From positions 1 through 60,593 of the forward strand of contig CAZXEM010000001.1 of NCBI GenBank assembly GCA_964639875.1: a stretch of DNA of 60,593 nt. The letters are read 5' to 3'. This DNA comes from CAZQLW01 sp964639875. GTDB taxonomy: Archaea > Nanobdellota > Nanobdellia > Woesearchaeales > GW2011-AR9. Shown here piece by piece: positions 32,171-41,048 of the stretch (positions within the stretch are counted from its first letter, which is position 1; every line of letters begins with the position of its first letter). A program made the translations under genes and the position numbers. The notes beneath the pieces are model-generated. The model searched no databases, was not told the origin of the DNA, and was given only the letters and a program-made list of their open reading frames with translations.

Positions 32171-32205
32171 TTTTAAAAATTAAAAAATTAAAAAACAAAG
32201 TAAAG

Positions 32206-32754
32206 TTAAAACTCCACTTTAACGTTTTTCTTTTCTTTTTCTTCAGCACCAAAAAATTCTTCCTGATGGAAGCCAAACATTTTTGCAAAAATATTTTTTG
32301 GAAAAACCTGAATTGCTTCATTAAAAGCCATTACACTATCATTAAAAAACTGTCGTGCGTAAGCAATTTTTGATTCTGTCCCAGACAATTCTTCCTGTAA
32401 TTGCATAAAATTTTCATTAGCTTTCAGATTGGGATAATTTTCCGCCACTGCAAAGATAGATTTTAAAGCGTCAGTAATTTGATTAGAAGCTTTAGCTTTT
32501 TCTTTTGTTGAACCAGACATTAAACTTGTTCTTGCTTTAGTAACCGCTTCCAAAACACCTTTTTCATGTTTCATGTAACCTTTAACTGCACTTACTAAAT
32601 TAGGAATCAAATCGTACCTTCTTTTTAATTGGACATCAATTTGTGCCCAAGCATTTTTTACTCTTACTCTCAATTTTATCAAACTATTGTAGATATAAAC
32701 TATAAATAAAACTACAACTGCAATAATAACAATAATAATCCATGTTGCTAACAT
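32206..32754 (-). CDS. lemA: LemA family protein
   Basis: The product has 182 residues. A single N-terminal membrane helix (about 4-24) precedes the conserved LemA block YNSLIKLRVRVKNAWAQIDV and QLKRRYDLIPNLVSAVKGYMKHE. A helical bundle and an acidic end follow. LemA proteins are membrane-anchored with the bundle outside or inside depending on taxon. The partner gene htpX follows. The exact function of the family is not established. Confidence 0.92.
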   Translation of the reverse strand: MLATWIIIVIIAVVVLFIVYIYNSLIKLRVRVKNAWAQIDVQLKRRYDLIPNLVSAVKGYMKHEKGVLEAVTKARTSLMSGSTKEKAKASNQITDALKSIFAVAENYPNLKANENFMQLQEELSGTESKIAYARQFFNDSVMAFNEAIQVFPKNIFAKMFGFHQEEFFGAEEKEKKNVKVEF

Positions 32755-32835
32755 TTTTTAAACCCCCTTAAAGTTAATAATAGTTTAAAACAGTTCTAGC
32801 TTTTAAATATTACGGGAAAATTAGTGTTTAAGAGT

Positions 32836-33438
32836 TTAAATAATTTTGTTAAGAAGTTCATTCAAAACTACAGGTAATTCTTTAATTCCATCTTCACCAC
32901 TAAAATGGCCTTTTTTATTCTCAATAATAATTTTTGCATTTAACTTTCCTTTAAAGATTTCTGCATCACTTTCCGGGACAAAAAGATCATCATTAGAAAA
33001 AATGGTTACAAAATTATCAGAATGTAATTTTATTTTCTCCCAGTTAAGAGGAGTTTTTAACCAAGGTTGAGCTATTTCTTCTGCACTTTCTTCTTCAATT
33101 GCTACAGGTAACAAATTAACCCAACCAGCAACAAAAATTATTTTACCAACTTTAATTTCTGGGTTTAAAGTTTCTAAATATCTTAAAATAGTCTGACAAC
33201 CGATAGAATGGCCAACAAAGAAAGTATTTTCATCTGCTTGACCAACTTGTTCAGAAAGGTTATTTACCCAAGAATTTATTTCTGGTTCCTCACTATTAGG
33301 CATTTCTGGAACAAAAACTTCAAAATTGTTCTTTTCCAATTCTTCTTTTAACCAAGGAAACCACCCTTCTTCAGGATAACCACCCCAGCCATGGATAATA
33401 AAAACTCTTTTCATAAAAGTATGAAAACCTAAATCCAT
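32836..33438 (-). CDS. RBBP9/YdeN-type alpha/beta hydrolase
   Basis: Serine hydrolase fold of 200 residues. The motif FIIHGWGGYPEEGWFPWL opens the fold and FVGHSIGCQ contains the nucleophile Ser. The catalytic Asp is in TIFSNDDLFVPES and the His in KKGHFSGEDG. It closely follows the RBBP9 pattern. An alternative start, ATG 33414 (MKRVFIIHG), would remove eight residues. It is cytoplasmic, and the substrate is unknown. Confidence 0.88.
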   Translation of the reverse strand: MDLGFHTFMKRVFIIHGWGGYPEEGWFPWLKEELEKNNFEVFVPEMPNSEEPEINSWVNNLSEQVGQADENTFFVGHSIGCQTILRYLETLNPEIKVGKIIFVAGWVNLLPVAIEEESAEEIAQPWLKTPLNWEKIKLHSDNFVTIFSNDDLFVPESDAEIFKGKLNAKIIIENKKGHFSGEDGIKELPVVLNELLNKII

Positions 33439-33529
33439 TTATTAAATTTTCTCTATTAATATTAGCTTAACTAATAAAAAGATATATAAACAAAAACTAC
33501 TTACTTAACAAAAAAGAGGTGATTAAATC

Positions 33530-34414
33530 ATGGTTTTAGAACATATATTTCCTGAAGATTGGTTAGAAAAAAAAGGTAGATACGCTTTCTTTCTAGGTGT
33601 ACTTTATTCAATGATAGGAATACTTATTGCGTCCGTACTTTTTCCGGGCGATCCAGCACTGGTAGCAGTAGCGTTTACTTCACTTTTACTCTTACCTGAA
33701 TTATACAAAATATTTTCCATAGAAGAAAGACAAGAAAGTATGGAAAAGAAAGTCAGTTTTAGAAATTTATGGCGAGATGATATTGGAGTAATAAAAATTT
33801 ATATTTTTTTATTTATAGGTATCTTGTTAGTTTATTCCGTGGGAACAATGTTATTACCACAAATGCAGGCTAATACTTTGTTCAGAGAACAGTTAGAAAT
33901 TAGGTTAGGGCAAGGTTTTGCTGGTCAAGCGGTTGCAGGTGGAGCATTTTCTGCAGACCTGTTCTTAGATTTGTTAAGTAACAATTTTTTAGTAATGCTG
34001 GCTTGTTTTATTATGGCTCTCCTGACTGGTGATGGAGCAATATTTTTGATAACTTGGAACGCCTCGGTCTGGGGAACAATATTTGGATTAACTGCTAAAG
34101 GCGCTGCCCAATTCTCTGGTCAGAATCCGTTCTACTTGTTCGCATTAATAATGTTAATCGTTTTCCCACACATGATGATTGAAGCGATATGTTATTTCCT
34201 CGCCGCCATATCGGGATCGGTGATATCCAAGGATGTGATTTTGGAAAAATTTGCCTCGGAACGGTTTTTTGAAGTGTTTTATTTCAATTTGTACCTGCTC
34301 TTTTTTGCGATAGTATTCCTTCTTTTAGGAGCTCTGGTAGAAACGTTCGTCCTAGAAAACGTCGGGATGTATCAGGAAATAATTAGAATGAGCATGATGG
34401 GACTAGGGATTTAA
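33530..34414 (+). CDS. SpoIIM-like (DUF95) membrane protein
   Basis: The product has 294 residues and five or six membrane segments. The pattern is that of archaeal stage II sporulation protein M homologues (FGLTAKGAAQF, HMMIEAICYFLAAISG). In bacteria SpoIIM works in peptidoglycan remodelling during engulfment. Archaea lack that, so the role here is open. A strong GAGGTGAT site at 33516-33523 precedes the ATG, and TATA bases lie at 33481-33490. Confidence 0.82.
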   Translation: MVLEHIFPEDWLEKKGRYAFFLGVLYSMIGILIASVLFPGDPALVAVAFTSLLLLPELYKIFSIEERQESMEKKVSFRNLWRDDIGVIKIYIFLFIGILLVYSVGTMLLPQMQANTLFREQLEIRLGQGFAGQAVAGGAFSADLFLDLLSNNFLVMLACFIMALLTGDGAIFLITWNASVWGTIFGLTAKGAAQFSGQNPFYLFALIMLIVFPHMMIEAICYFLAAISGSVISKDVILEKFASERFFEVFYFNLYLLFFAIVFLLLGALVETFVLENVGMYQEIIRMSMMGLGI

Positions 34415-34516
34415 GTTTTAATTTAATTTTTTTCTTTTTATTTTTCTTCTAATTTACTACTAAACAATAGAAACGCGGGGAAAATTTTATAAACCACTAA
34501 TTATCTAACCAATGAT

Positions 34517-35182
34517 ATGGAAATTGGAGATTATTTTAAAGAGAACAAAATTGTACCTAAAGGTCTTTATGATATTACTCTTGAGTACATCCAAATAAAT
34601 AAAATTTCAGATGATGACCTTTATTATAATGAATATTACCAAACTAATTTGGACGAATTCTTTGAGTGTATAAACTTTTATCCTAACAGAAGATTATTTG
34701 AAGTAATATCTTCGGCAGTAAAAGATTTTCAAGATTTATTTGAACCTTGTTGTCAATCTGGAATTTTTGGATCTTATATTGCTAAAAATCATCCTGGCAC
34801 TTACAAAGGAATTGACATTAACCAATTAGCAATAAAAAAAGCAAAACAAAGAGCAAAAGATAACAATTTGAATGAAAGTATATTTCAACAGGAAAATGTT
34901 TTTCAGTATGGAAATATACATGAAGCAATTATTGGTAGACATGTCATAAATAAAAAAAGAACTTCTATAAATGATGAAATGCTTGAAAAAATTTGTAACA
35001 TCAGTAAAAATATTATTTTAGTACAAACAATTTACGGTAACAGTTCTTCTAAAACAGTATTAGAAAGTTATCAACAAGCGTTCAACCAGCATAACTTTTC
35101 TTTTGAACTATTAAACCAACCTTTAAAAATCCCTGAAACCGATTCATCTTCTTTTGTCCTTAAAGCAACTCAAAGATTATAA
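34517..35182 (+). CDS. SAM-dependent methyltransferase-like protein
   Basis: The product has 221 residues. A Rossmann-type motif I is present in modified form: LFEPCCQSGIFGSYIAKNHP, then YKGIDINQLAIKKAKQRAKDNN. The usual Asp-Gly-x-Gly is replaced by CCQSG, so substrate or cofactor binding may differ. Motif IV (NDPPY-like) is not evident; the region reads AIIGRHVINKK. The N-terminal 70 residues are unique. Substrate unknown. Confidence 0.7.
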   Translation: MEIGDYFKENKIVPKGLYDITLEYIQINKISDDDLYYNEYYQTNLDEFFECINFYPNRRLFEVISSAVKDFQDLFEPCCQSGIFGSYIAKNHPGTYKGIDINQLAIKKAKQRAKDNNLNESIFQQENVFQYGNIHEAIIGRHVINKKRTSINDEMLEKICNISKNIILVQTIYGNSSSKTVLESYQQAFNQHNFSFELLNQPLKIPETDSSSFVLKATQRL

Positions 35183-35183
35183 T

Positions 35184-36002
35184 TTAATTATTGTGCGGTT
35201 TACAATGATCGTAATAATCACATTTACCAGTTGACCATTTACATAACGGAGTAATAGTTCTCTGATAATCTTCAATCTGTTCAGTACTAGAAGTATGAGC
35301 ATGAATAGCATTAATTTCTCGTATCGCTAACTCAATCATTGCTGGTTCAACGTTAATATATTTTGACTTATGTCGTAAGAAGAAAATCCCTACTTTATGA
35401 GGTAAAACTCCTCTCTTTTCTTGGTATAGCAACGAATAGATTGCTAACTGTAACCTAATAGCATCTTTCATATCAAACCGAGAATTAGTTTTATAATCAA
35501 GAATATGAATTTCATCACCACAATGGTGAATAGCGTCAATAAAACCTCGCACTGAATATTTTTCAGAAGCGTATTTCTGTTCTCTGATAGGAGTCAGTTT
35601 CATGAACGCTTCAGGGATAGAAATGTTTTCCTTTTCAATCAAAGATTTAATATCTTTTAAGAAATGGTTACACCAATTCATGACCATTAACATTGTTTCT
35701 TCAAAATAAAATTTAAGTTTATCTTGGCTAAGACCAAGCCCGTCAAGTTTAGGTTGGTACTTATTCCATTGGAACAGTAAAAGTTTCTGGACAACTTTTT
35801 TGTATTCAATTTCATAATTTTCTAAATTGAACTTGCTTACATCAACGTCATAAAAATGTTCTAATGTAGAATGAGCAATATTTCCTCTAACTTGATGAAT
35901 GTTAGGAACAGAAGGTAATTTTTCGATATAACTGTAATAATATTTACGTTTACACTGTTTAAATGTGTTGATTGATGATGGTGATTCAACTCTTTTAGCC
36001 AA
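35184..36002 (-). CDS. RecB-like PD-(D/E)XK nuclease with a predicted Fe-S cluster
   Basis: The product has 272 residues. The nuclease motifs are GNIAHSTLEHF (His 44), RGFIDAIHH and IHILDYKTN, followed by QLAIYS. Four cysteines (17, 254, 261, 267) are placed as in AddB/Cas4-type Fe-S nucleases. It probably acts in DNA repair; no cas genes are near. The start codon is TTG: in-frame stops lie just upstream and no Shine-Dalgarno is seen. A 26-codon frame in the same reading phase precedes it and may drive translation by coupling. Confidence 0.85.
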   Translation of the reverse strand: MAKRVESPSSINTFKQCKRKYYYSYIEKLPSVPNIHQVRGNIAHSTLEHFYDVDVSKFNLENYEIEYKKVVQKLLLFQWNKYQPKLDGLGLSQDKLKFYFEETMLMVMNWCNHFLKDIKSLIEKENISIPEAFMKLTPIREQKYASEKYSVRGFIDAIHHCGDEIHILDYKTNSRFDMKDAIRLQLAIYSLLYQEKRGVLPHKVGIFFLRHKSKYINVEPAMIELAIREINAIHAHTSSTEQIEDYQRTITPLCKWSTGKCDYYDHCKPHNN

Positions 36003-36020
36003 TAATCTTTACAAAAATTA

Positions 36021-36101
36021 TCATTCAAAGACTGTGGGATGCGCTTCGCTTACCCACAAAGTCAAGTAGAAATGATGACCTTTCCCTCCTTTTATTTTCA
36101 T
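36021..36101 (-). CDS. Possible 26-codon leader ORF before the RecB-like gene
   Basis: It reads MKIKGGKGHHFYLTL and ends AHPTVFE-stop (TGA-TAA). A TATA box on the minus strand (CTTATAAATA, about 36120-36131) lies about 25 nt before its ATG, so the transcript would start at this codon. Its 3' half overlaps a GC-rich hairpin at 36030-36063. It stops 18 nt before the TTG of the nuclease. Confidence 0.3.
   Translation of the reverse strand: MKIKGGKGHHFYLTLWVSEAHPTVFE
36030..36063. repeat. Hairpin with GCGCTTCGC loop region
   Basis: GACTGTGGG at the left pairs with CCCACAAAGTC at the right, with a 2-nt bulge. The interior ATGCGCTTCGCTT is locally GC-rich. A similar core sits in the element at 9674-9789. 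Nothing else is evident in the 208-bp gap apart from the short frame and TATA sequences. Confidence 0.5.
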
Positions 36102-36210
36102 AATAATTTTAGGAACTACCTTATTTATAAGTGTTTCCCGCACCTGTCCAGTGGGTAGTGGCTTTATAGATAAATCATAGATAAAATTAATTTAAGATGA
36201 CAAATAAGAA

Positions 36211-36675
36211 TTATTCTTTTTGAGGTGCTTCTTTAACTTCTTCTTTCTTCTCCTCTTTCACAGGAGTTGCTTCTTCTTTAACTTCAACTTTAGGCACTTC
36301 TTTAATTTCTTCTTTTACTACTGGTTTCTCTTCAGCTTTTACTTCTTCCTTCTTTGGTTCAGCAACTTTCTTAACTTCCTTCTTAGAAACTTTTCTATTA
36401 CCAAACAGTTCAGCTTTAACTACACCTTTATCGTCTTTAGTTACGGTAACTTTAACATGATGAGGAGGGTTCTTAATTCCATGATTCCAAACATATTCGT
36501 TAACTTCTTTACCAATCTTAACTTCTTCAGATTTCATATGTTTAACCAAGAATTGCCTTAAAGCGGTAACTGCTTTCTTAGACTTTTTCCAACGAGGAAC
36601 TTTCATGTACTCCTTTCTAAGCGGAACAATGTATGTTCGTTCAAGAACTTTAGCTGCTTCTTTCTTTGCGACCAT
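36211..36675 (-). CDS. rpl31e: 50S ribosomal protein eL31 with a charged C-terminal tail
   Basis: Large-subunit protein near the exit tunnel. Residues about 10-90 match eL31 (ERTYIVPLRKEYMKVPRWKKSKKAVTALR, NEYVWNHGIKNPP). The normal length is near 90. Here about 55 extra residues of Lys, Glu, Val and Pro follow (KKEEVKAEEKPVVKEEIKEV). The tail resembles those of several other ribosomal proteins in this window. It is in an operon with eL39 and eS19. Confidence 0.93.
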   Translation of the reverse strand: MVAKKEAAKVLERTYIVPLRKEYMKVPRWKKSKKAVTALRQFLVKHMKSEEVKIGKEVNEYVWNHGIKNPPHHVKVTVTKDDKGVVKAELFGNRKVSKKEVKKVAEPKKEEVKAEEKPVVKEEIKEVPKVEVKEEATPVKEEKKEEVKEAPQKE

Positions 36676-36677
36676 TT

Positions 36678-36851
36678 TTATGCTTTGGTATTACCTCTTC
36701 GCCAAGATCTCTTAACTTCGGTATGTCTAGAAGGATGAACCTTTCTACCTTTACCATAAATTTTAAAAACTGTCCAAAAAGGTGCCCATTTAGTCTTTTT
36801 AGATAACTTGATTAAACGTTTCTTTCTGGAAGGATGTTTATTTCGTGCCAT
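36678..36851 (-). CDS. rpl39e: 50S ribosomal protein eL39
   Basis: A small basic protein of the exit tunnel. The start is set at ATG 36851 (MARNKHPSRKKRLIKLSKK), matching the family start MARNK. The longer frame overlaps eS19. The product has 57 residues and includes APFWTVFKIYGKGRKVHPSRH and ends RSWRRGNTKA, as in the family. It is tightly packed with eL31 (2 bp) and eS19 (4 bp). Confidence 0.93.
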   Translation of the reverse strand: MARNKHPSRKKRLIKLSKKTKWAPFWTVFKIYGKGRKVHPSRHTEVKRSWRRGNTKA

Positions 36852-36855
36852 TTTC

Positions 36856-37305
36856 TTATTCCTTAGATTCTTTATATGATTTTTTAGCAATTTGTACTGC
36901 TATTTTGTCTAAGAAAGAAATACCTTGAGGGGTTAAAATTCGCCCTTTATGTACACCTTTCTCAGTTTGTTTAATTAATCCTGATTTTTCAAGCTGTTGT
37001 AAGATTTTTCTAATGATTGATCCTGAAGCTTTGTAAACATGTTCAGGCTTATGACCACGGTTTTTTTTACCGCCAAATTTTGTTCTTAACTTTTGTGTTC
37101 CAACCGGACCAAGTCGAGCAATACTTCTTAATATTGCTGCTGAACGATAATACCACCATTCATCATTATCAGGTAACCTTTGTTTATGGTGACCAGTCTT
37201 TACAAACTTGCTCCATTCAGTAGGTTCTACCAACTTTTGCTTTTTTAAGCCTTCAGCTGCCTGATTTACCAATTCGTTTGGTTCCACTGCTAAGATATGA
37301 GTCAT
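36856..37305 (-). CDS. rps19e: 30S ribosomal protein eS19
   Basis: Small-subunit protein with a winged-helix-like fold. ATG 37305 (MTHILAVEPNELV) is preferred over the ATG at 37329. The TATA box TTTATAAA at 37329-37336 overlaps the earlier ATG and lies about 28 nt before the later one, implying a leaderless mRNA. Family motifs include WWYYRSAAILRSIARLGPVGTQKLRTKFGG and GRILTPQGISFLDK. The product has 149 residues. First gene of the eS19-eL39-eL31 operon. Confidence 0.94.
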   Translation of the reverse strand: MTHILAVEPNELVNQAAEGLKKQKLVEPTEWSKFVKTGHHKQRLPDNDEWWYYRSAAILRSIARLGPVGTQKLRTKFGGKKNRGHKPEHVYKASGSIIRKILQQLEKSGLIKQTEKGVHKGRILTPQGISFLDKIAVQIAKKSYKESKE

Positions 37306-37410
37306 GTTTCTTCTAATTAAGTGGGGCATTTATAAAGTTTTCTAGTGAATTAAAGCTATTTTAGTGATAATAAAATAAATTTAAATAGGTTAAGCAATTC
37401 CTTACTGATA

Positions 37411-38460
37411 ATGAAAAAAAAGATCCCTCTTAAAACAACCAGAATTAAGGTAAAAAACCTTACTGTACATCAAAAAACAGCCAAATCCTGGAAGAAATCC
37501 ACTCAAAAATTTCCTGAAATTAGTAATATTGTCAAACTTTTCAAGGCCCATAATAATTTAAAAATATTAATTGATAAAAAAGATCCAACTTTTCTTAAAG
37601 GACAGTTGTTTAAAGGTAAAGTTCAAGGGGCAAGAATCAATATTCTTCCAGACGGAACTAAGATTGATAAAGCCTATTCTTTATTTGCCAAACATTTGAC
37701 GGTCCATGATCAAAGTTCTGCTGAACATTGGGACGTTTTGTTTCAAAATCCGGGTGGAACTTGGTCTTATTGTTATTCGTTAAAGAAAAAAGCAAAAAAT
37801 ACTATTGCAAAATACAAAAAGGTTCATCAATTTGATAAAATTTATCTGAACTTAATGAAAAACGTTTCTGCAGCATTAAAAAATAAAAACGATAATCTAG
37901 TTTTACCAATGTACACGTTATTAAGAACAAGAATGAGAATTGGTAACGAGATTTATTACAAGTTACATAATCATAAAGGGTTAACAACATTAAAGAAAAA
38001 AAACATTAAAATTAAAGGTAAAGAGATTGAATTCAAATTTGTGGGTAAAGATGGCGTCCCGCAAGATATTAAAAAGAAATTCCCTGAATTGTATCTTAAA
38101 CGTCTAAAAAAACATTTATCCACATTAAAAACAGACGATTTTGTTTTTGTTTCCAATACTGGTAAACCATTACCCGAGAAAGATTTCAAACTAGCTTTCA
38201 AAAAATATTGTGGGAAAGAATTTTATCCACACATAGTAAGATCACATTATGCAACAAGTAAAGTTAAAAAATTCATCCAAGGAAAAAATAGACTTGACAA
38301 AAAAGAAGTTAATGCATTATATTTAGAAATTGCTGGTTCTCTTGGTCATAAAAAATTCTCAAAAAAAGAACATCTTTGGAAAGAAAATTTTAGTGTTACT
38401 ATTGGACACTATATCGAACCAAAATTAGTTGAGAGAGTTAAAATCTTAGTTAACAAATAA
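37411..38460 (+). CDS. Type IB DNA topoisomerase
   Basis: Relaxes supercoils through a 3'-phosphotyrosine. The 349-residue protein has the catalytic set: Arg 176 in RMRIGNEIYYK, Lys 213 in the beta-hairpin FVGKDGVPQ, Arg 277 in HIVRSHYAT, His 313 in GSLGHKKF and the nucleophile Tyr 334 in TIGHYIEP. GLTTLKKKNIKI is also typical of the small bacterial/viral form. The N-terminal third is unusual and contains VHDQSSAEHWD, vaguely like the LigD phosphoesterase signature. Most archaea lack TopIB, so transfer is plausible. Confidence 0.87.
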   Translation: MKKKIPLKTTRIKVKNLTVHQKTAKSWKKSTQKFPEISNIVKLFKAHNNLKILIDKKDPTFLKGQLFKGKVQGARINILPDGTKIDKAYSLFAKHLTVHDQSSAEHWDVLFQNPGGTWSYCYSLKKKAKNTIAKYKKVHQFDKIYLNLMKNVSAALKNKNDNLVLPMYTLLRTRMRIGNEIYYKLHNHKGLTTLKKKNIKIKGKEIEFKFVGKDGVPQDIKKKFPELYLKRLKKHLSTLKTDDFVFVSNTGKPLPEKDFKLAFKKYCGKEFYPHIVRSHYATSKVKKFIQGKNRLDKKEVNALYLEIAGSLGHKKFSKKEHLWKENFSVTIGHYIEPKLVERVKILVNK

Positions 38461-38495
38461 ATACATTTAAAAACCTCATTGATAACATTTTAACT

Positions 38496-38966
38496 ATGAA
38501 ATATAAACCTAAAGAATGGTTAACGTTTTGGTTATTCTCATTTTCATTTTTGATAACAGTAGGGATAACATTTTTAGACCATTTTTATTTAAAGATATCA
38601 TCATTTAATTATGAAATTATTTTTGGATTCTTTTTTGTTGGAGGAATTCTTTTAAGACTTCTTTGTCGAATTTGGTTAAGAAGATTTTTCAGTATCAATA
38701 TTATAATCAGAAAAGACCACGAAATTGTTAAAAAAGGGTTATACAAATATGTCCGACACCCAATGTATACTTCAATACTTCTGATATTCATTGGATTTGC
38801 AGGAGTATTATCTTCAATTTTAGGAATAATTTCAACATTTGTTTTAATTCTTCCAACAATACTAATTAGAATTCATCGTGAAGAATATTATTTGAAAAAG
38901 AAAACACAAGAACGTTATGAGGATTATATGAAACATACTAAAAAATTGATCCCATTTATTTACTGA
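38496..38966 (+). CDS. Isoprenylcysteine/phospholipid methyltransferase-like membrane protein
   Basis: The product has 156 residues with four hydrophobic segments. The ICMT/PEMT signature is near residue 85 (GLYKYVRHPMYTSILLIFIG), with the C-terminal EEYYLKKKTQERYEDYM. Members methylate prenylcysteines or lipids using SAM. The start is close to the topoisomerase stop (35 bp). The substrate is unknown; membrane-lipid methylation is the simplest guess. Confidence 0.85.
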   Translation: MKYKPKEWLTFWLFSFSFLITVGITFLDHFYLKISSFNYEIIFGFFFVGGILLRLLCRIWLRRFFSINIIIRKDHEIVKKGLYKYVRHPMYTSILLIFIGFAGVLSSILGIISTFVLILPTILIRIHREEYYLKKKTQERYEDYMKHTKKLIPFIY

Positions 38967-38977
38967 CTCTAGATAAT

Positions 38978-39418
38978 TCATTTAAAAGTTTCTAAAAACT
39001 TTTTTATTAATGGAGAAAAATCTTTATGCATCCGATATAAAGGTTCTTGAGCAACTTCTTCTAAAGATTCTTTTCCATAAACAATACTAATATCATCATC
39101 CCATTCAGTATCTGAAGTTAAATAAATATTACCTTCTGTTGAAACTTTATGTTCTTCAAGTTCTTGACGAGAAGTGTGCCAAACACGATAAACAGGGTCA
39201 TTCAAACCAGTTAAATTAATTTCATAAATACTAATTTGATCACCAATCCTTTCTCCACATTCTTCATACTGTACATGAACTTCATTTTCTGGTTGTGTAT
39301 AAAGAAAAACAAATTCATCAAAATCAGTGTTCTGAAAAAGAAGTACAGGTTCTCCTGCAGGAATTTTATTCAATTCTTCTTCAAGACAATTAATTTCAGG
39401 ACAATATCCACTAGGCAT
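38978..39418 (-). CDS. Hypothetical acidic protein
   Basis: The product has 146 residues, is soluble and strongly acidic. It begins MPSGYCPEINCLEEELNKIPAGEPVLLF and has beta-rich segments (EFVFLYTQPENEVHVQYEE, ISIYEINLTG, NIYLTSDTEWDDDISIVYG). Three or four Cys residues lie in the N-terminal half. No family recognised. GGGAGG-like bases precede the start on the minus strand, supporting expression. Confidence 0.6.
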   Translation of the reverse strand: MPSGYCPEINCLEEELNKIPAGEPVLLFQNTDFDEFVFLYTQPENEVHVQYEECGERIGDQISIYEINLTGLNDPVYRVWHTSRQELEEHKVSTEGNIYLTSDTEWDDDISIVYGKESLEEVAQEPLYRMHKDFSPLIKKFLETFK

Positions 39419-39496
39419 TTTTATTCCTCCCTATTACCAATAATATATAAAAACAAAAAGAACATATAAAGATTTGCATTGTATACAAGCATGAAA

Positions 39497-40954
39497 TCAG
39501 ACAACTTCACCAACTAGACTTCTCAACATATGGCCAACAATCTTAACTTTAATTTTCTTGCCAAGAGGAATCCGACCTTTAACACCAACGATTAATGGAT
39601 ACGTTCCATATTGCCGACAGAAAGTAGTTTTTCCATCATATATTTCTGTATAAACATCACTAAGAATAGTACCAACAGGAACAACTCGTTTCAACATTGG
39701 CAAATCAATCTTTTGTCTAATTTCGTTCCGCCATTTCCAATAATATTTCTTATTTTTCCGCCAATACTTGTTACCAGCTTCTTGTTCTAAGTAAGTTCCC
39801 GGCATGACCACAACTTGCCGTAAATTAATCCTCCTCAAAAGCAATTCAGAATCTAAAATATTCTGTAAAGCTTCAATATTCTTCTGATGGGTTAATTTAT
39901 TCTCGCCAATTAAACCAAAAATTAAATTTAACCCGGGAAGAAATTTCGGCATTCCATTCTTTCCTCTTTCCGCCCCATACTTGTTAATAATTTCAATCGC
40001 TTTCATTGCAACGGTTGGAGAAGTGTTCATTCTGTTTGCTTTTACAACATCTGGATCAAATGATTCAATTCCAAACGCAGCAATGTTTCCCGAGGTACAA
40101 TATTTAACAATGGCTTTTGTTATCTCTTCACCATCTTCAGAAATAACAGAGTTAGGATTAACGTTATCAAGATGTAAAACTTCAATCTTCGGACATTTCT
40201 TGTTAATTTGTTTTAATAACTCAATCGGTTGATCAATAGCATAAAAGTCTGCTTGTTTACCAATCCGAAAATGTCTTGCACCAGCTTTATAGTAAGCAAC
40301 AACTTCTTCAAGAACATCTTCCATCTTCCGATTACAGAACTTATTCTTAATCCCTTCAGTACAAAAACTACACTTGCCAAACTTACAACCACGACTAGTT
40401 TCAATTTCAATCACTCGCTTATCAGGAATTTGTTTTAAGATTCCCGCACTACCGGTAGATATATTGTTTAATTCTTCAAACGAGAAAGGATAATCTTTAA
40501 CTTCATTAAAAACAGAAAGATCTTCTTTTTCAAAGAATTTACCGCCTTCTAATTGTGTTCCGAAAATTGCTGGCCCAGTAAGTATTTTCTGACAACCAAT
40601 TCCATTTAACATAGGAATAACTTCTTTCAAAGTTCCAGGAACAGCAGATAAATATTTCCCAGGAACATGGACACCAAGAACCACAACAAGTAAATCTGTT
40701 TCTGGTAAAACATCTTTAGCTTTATTTTTAGTCAAGTTGTGAACAAAAATGTTAGTCTTCTGATGTGATTGAGTTTCTTTCTTAATTCCTTTCAACTGTT
40801 TCCATAAACGTAAATCATCTATAGTAAGATAAGTTACTTTATCTTCCTCAGTAATAAATTTTCCAAATAAATATCTAGGATATGTTCCCAAATATGGGGG
40901 AACACCTAACCCTGAAGCTTCATCGGTATAACAGTCAAGGATTGTAATGTTCAT
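39497..40954 (-). CDS. Radical SAM protein with N-terminal B12-binding-like domain
   Basis: The start is set at ATG 40954 (MNITILDCYTDEASGLG). A TATA box at 40977-40985 is about 27 nt upstream, and the earlier in-frame ATG would overlap it. The 485-residue protein has an N-terminal Rossmann-like part with TDLLVVVLGVHVPG. The cluster motif is SRGCKFGKCSFCTEG. The Cys spacing is CX4CX2C rather than CX3CX2C. A TIM-barrel part and a TRAM-like C-terminal end (GKKIKVKIVGHMLRSLVGE) follow. It could act in RNA modification. Exact chemistry unknown. Confidence 0.82.
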   Translation of the reverse strand: MNITILDCYTDEASGLGVPPYLGTYPRYLFGKFITEEDKVTYLTIDDLRLWKQLKGIKKETQSHQKTNIFVHNLTKNKAKDVLPETDLLVVVLGVHVPGKYLSAVPGTLKEVIPMLNGIGCQKILTGPAIFGTQLEGGKFFEKEDLSVFNEVKDYPFSFEELNNISTGSAGILKQIPDKRVIEIETSRGCKFGKCSFCTEGIKNKFCNRKMEDVLEEVVAYYKAGARHFRIGKQADFYAIDQPIELLKQINKKCPKIEVLHLDNVNPNSVISEDGEEITKAIVKYCTSGNIAAFGIESFDPDVVKANRMNTSPTVAMKAIEIINKYGAERGKNGMPKFLPGLNLIFGLIGENKLTHQKNIEALQNILDSELLLRRINLRQVVVMPGTYLEQEAGNKYWRKNKKYYWKWRNEIRQKIDLPMLKRVVPVGTILSDVYTEIYDGKTTFCRQYGTYPLIVGVKGRIPLGKKIKVKIVGHMLRSLVGEVV

Positions 40955-41048
40955 ATTAAGATTAATTACTTCATTTTTTATAAATATAGTGTTATAAAAT
41001 ATAGTTAACACATTAAATATTCGTACATTTTATTGCGTTAAATATATA

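Noticed and set aside
35184..36002. Cas4 of a CRISPR system
   Set aside because: The four-Cys nuclease fold fits Cas4-like enzymes, but no cas genes or repeat array are in the window, so a general RecB-like call is safer.
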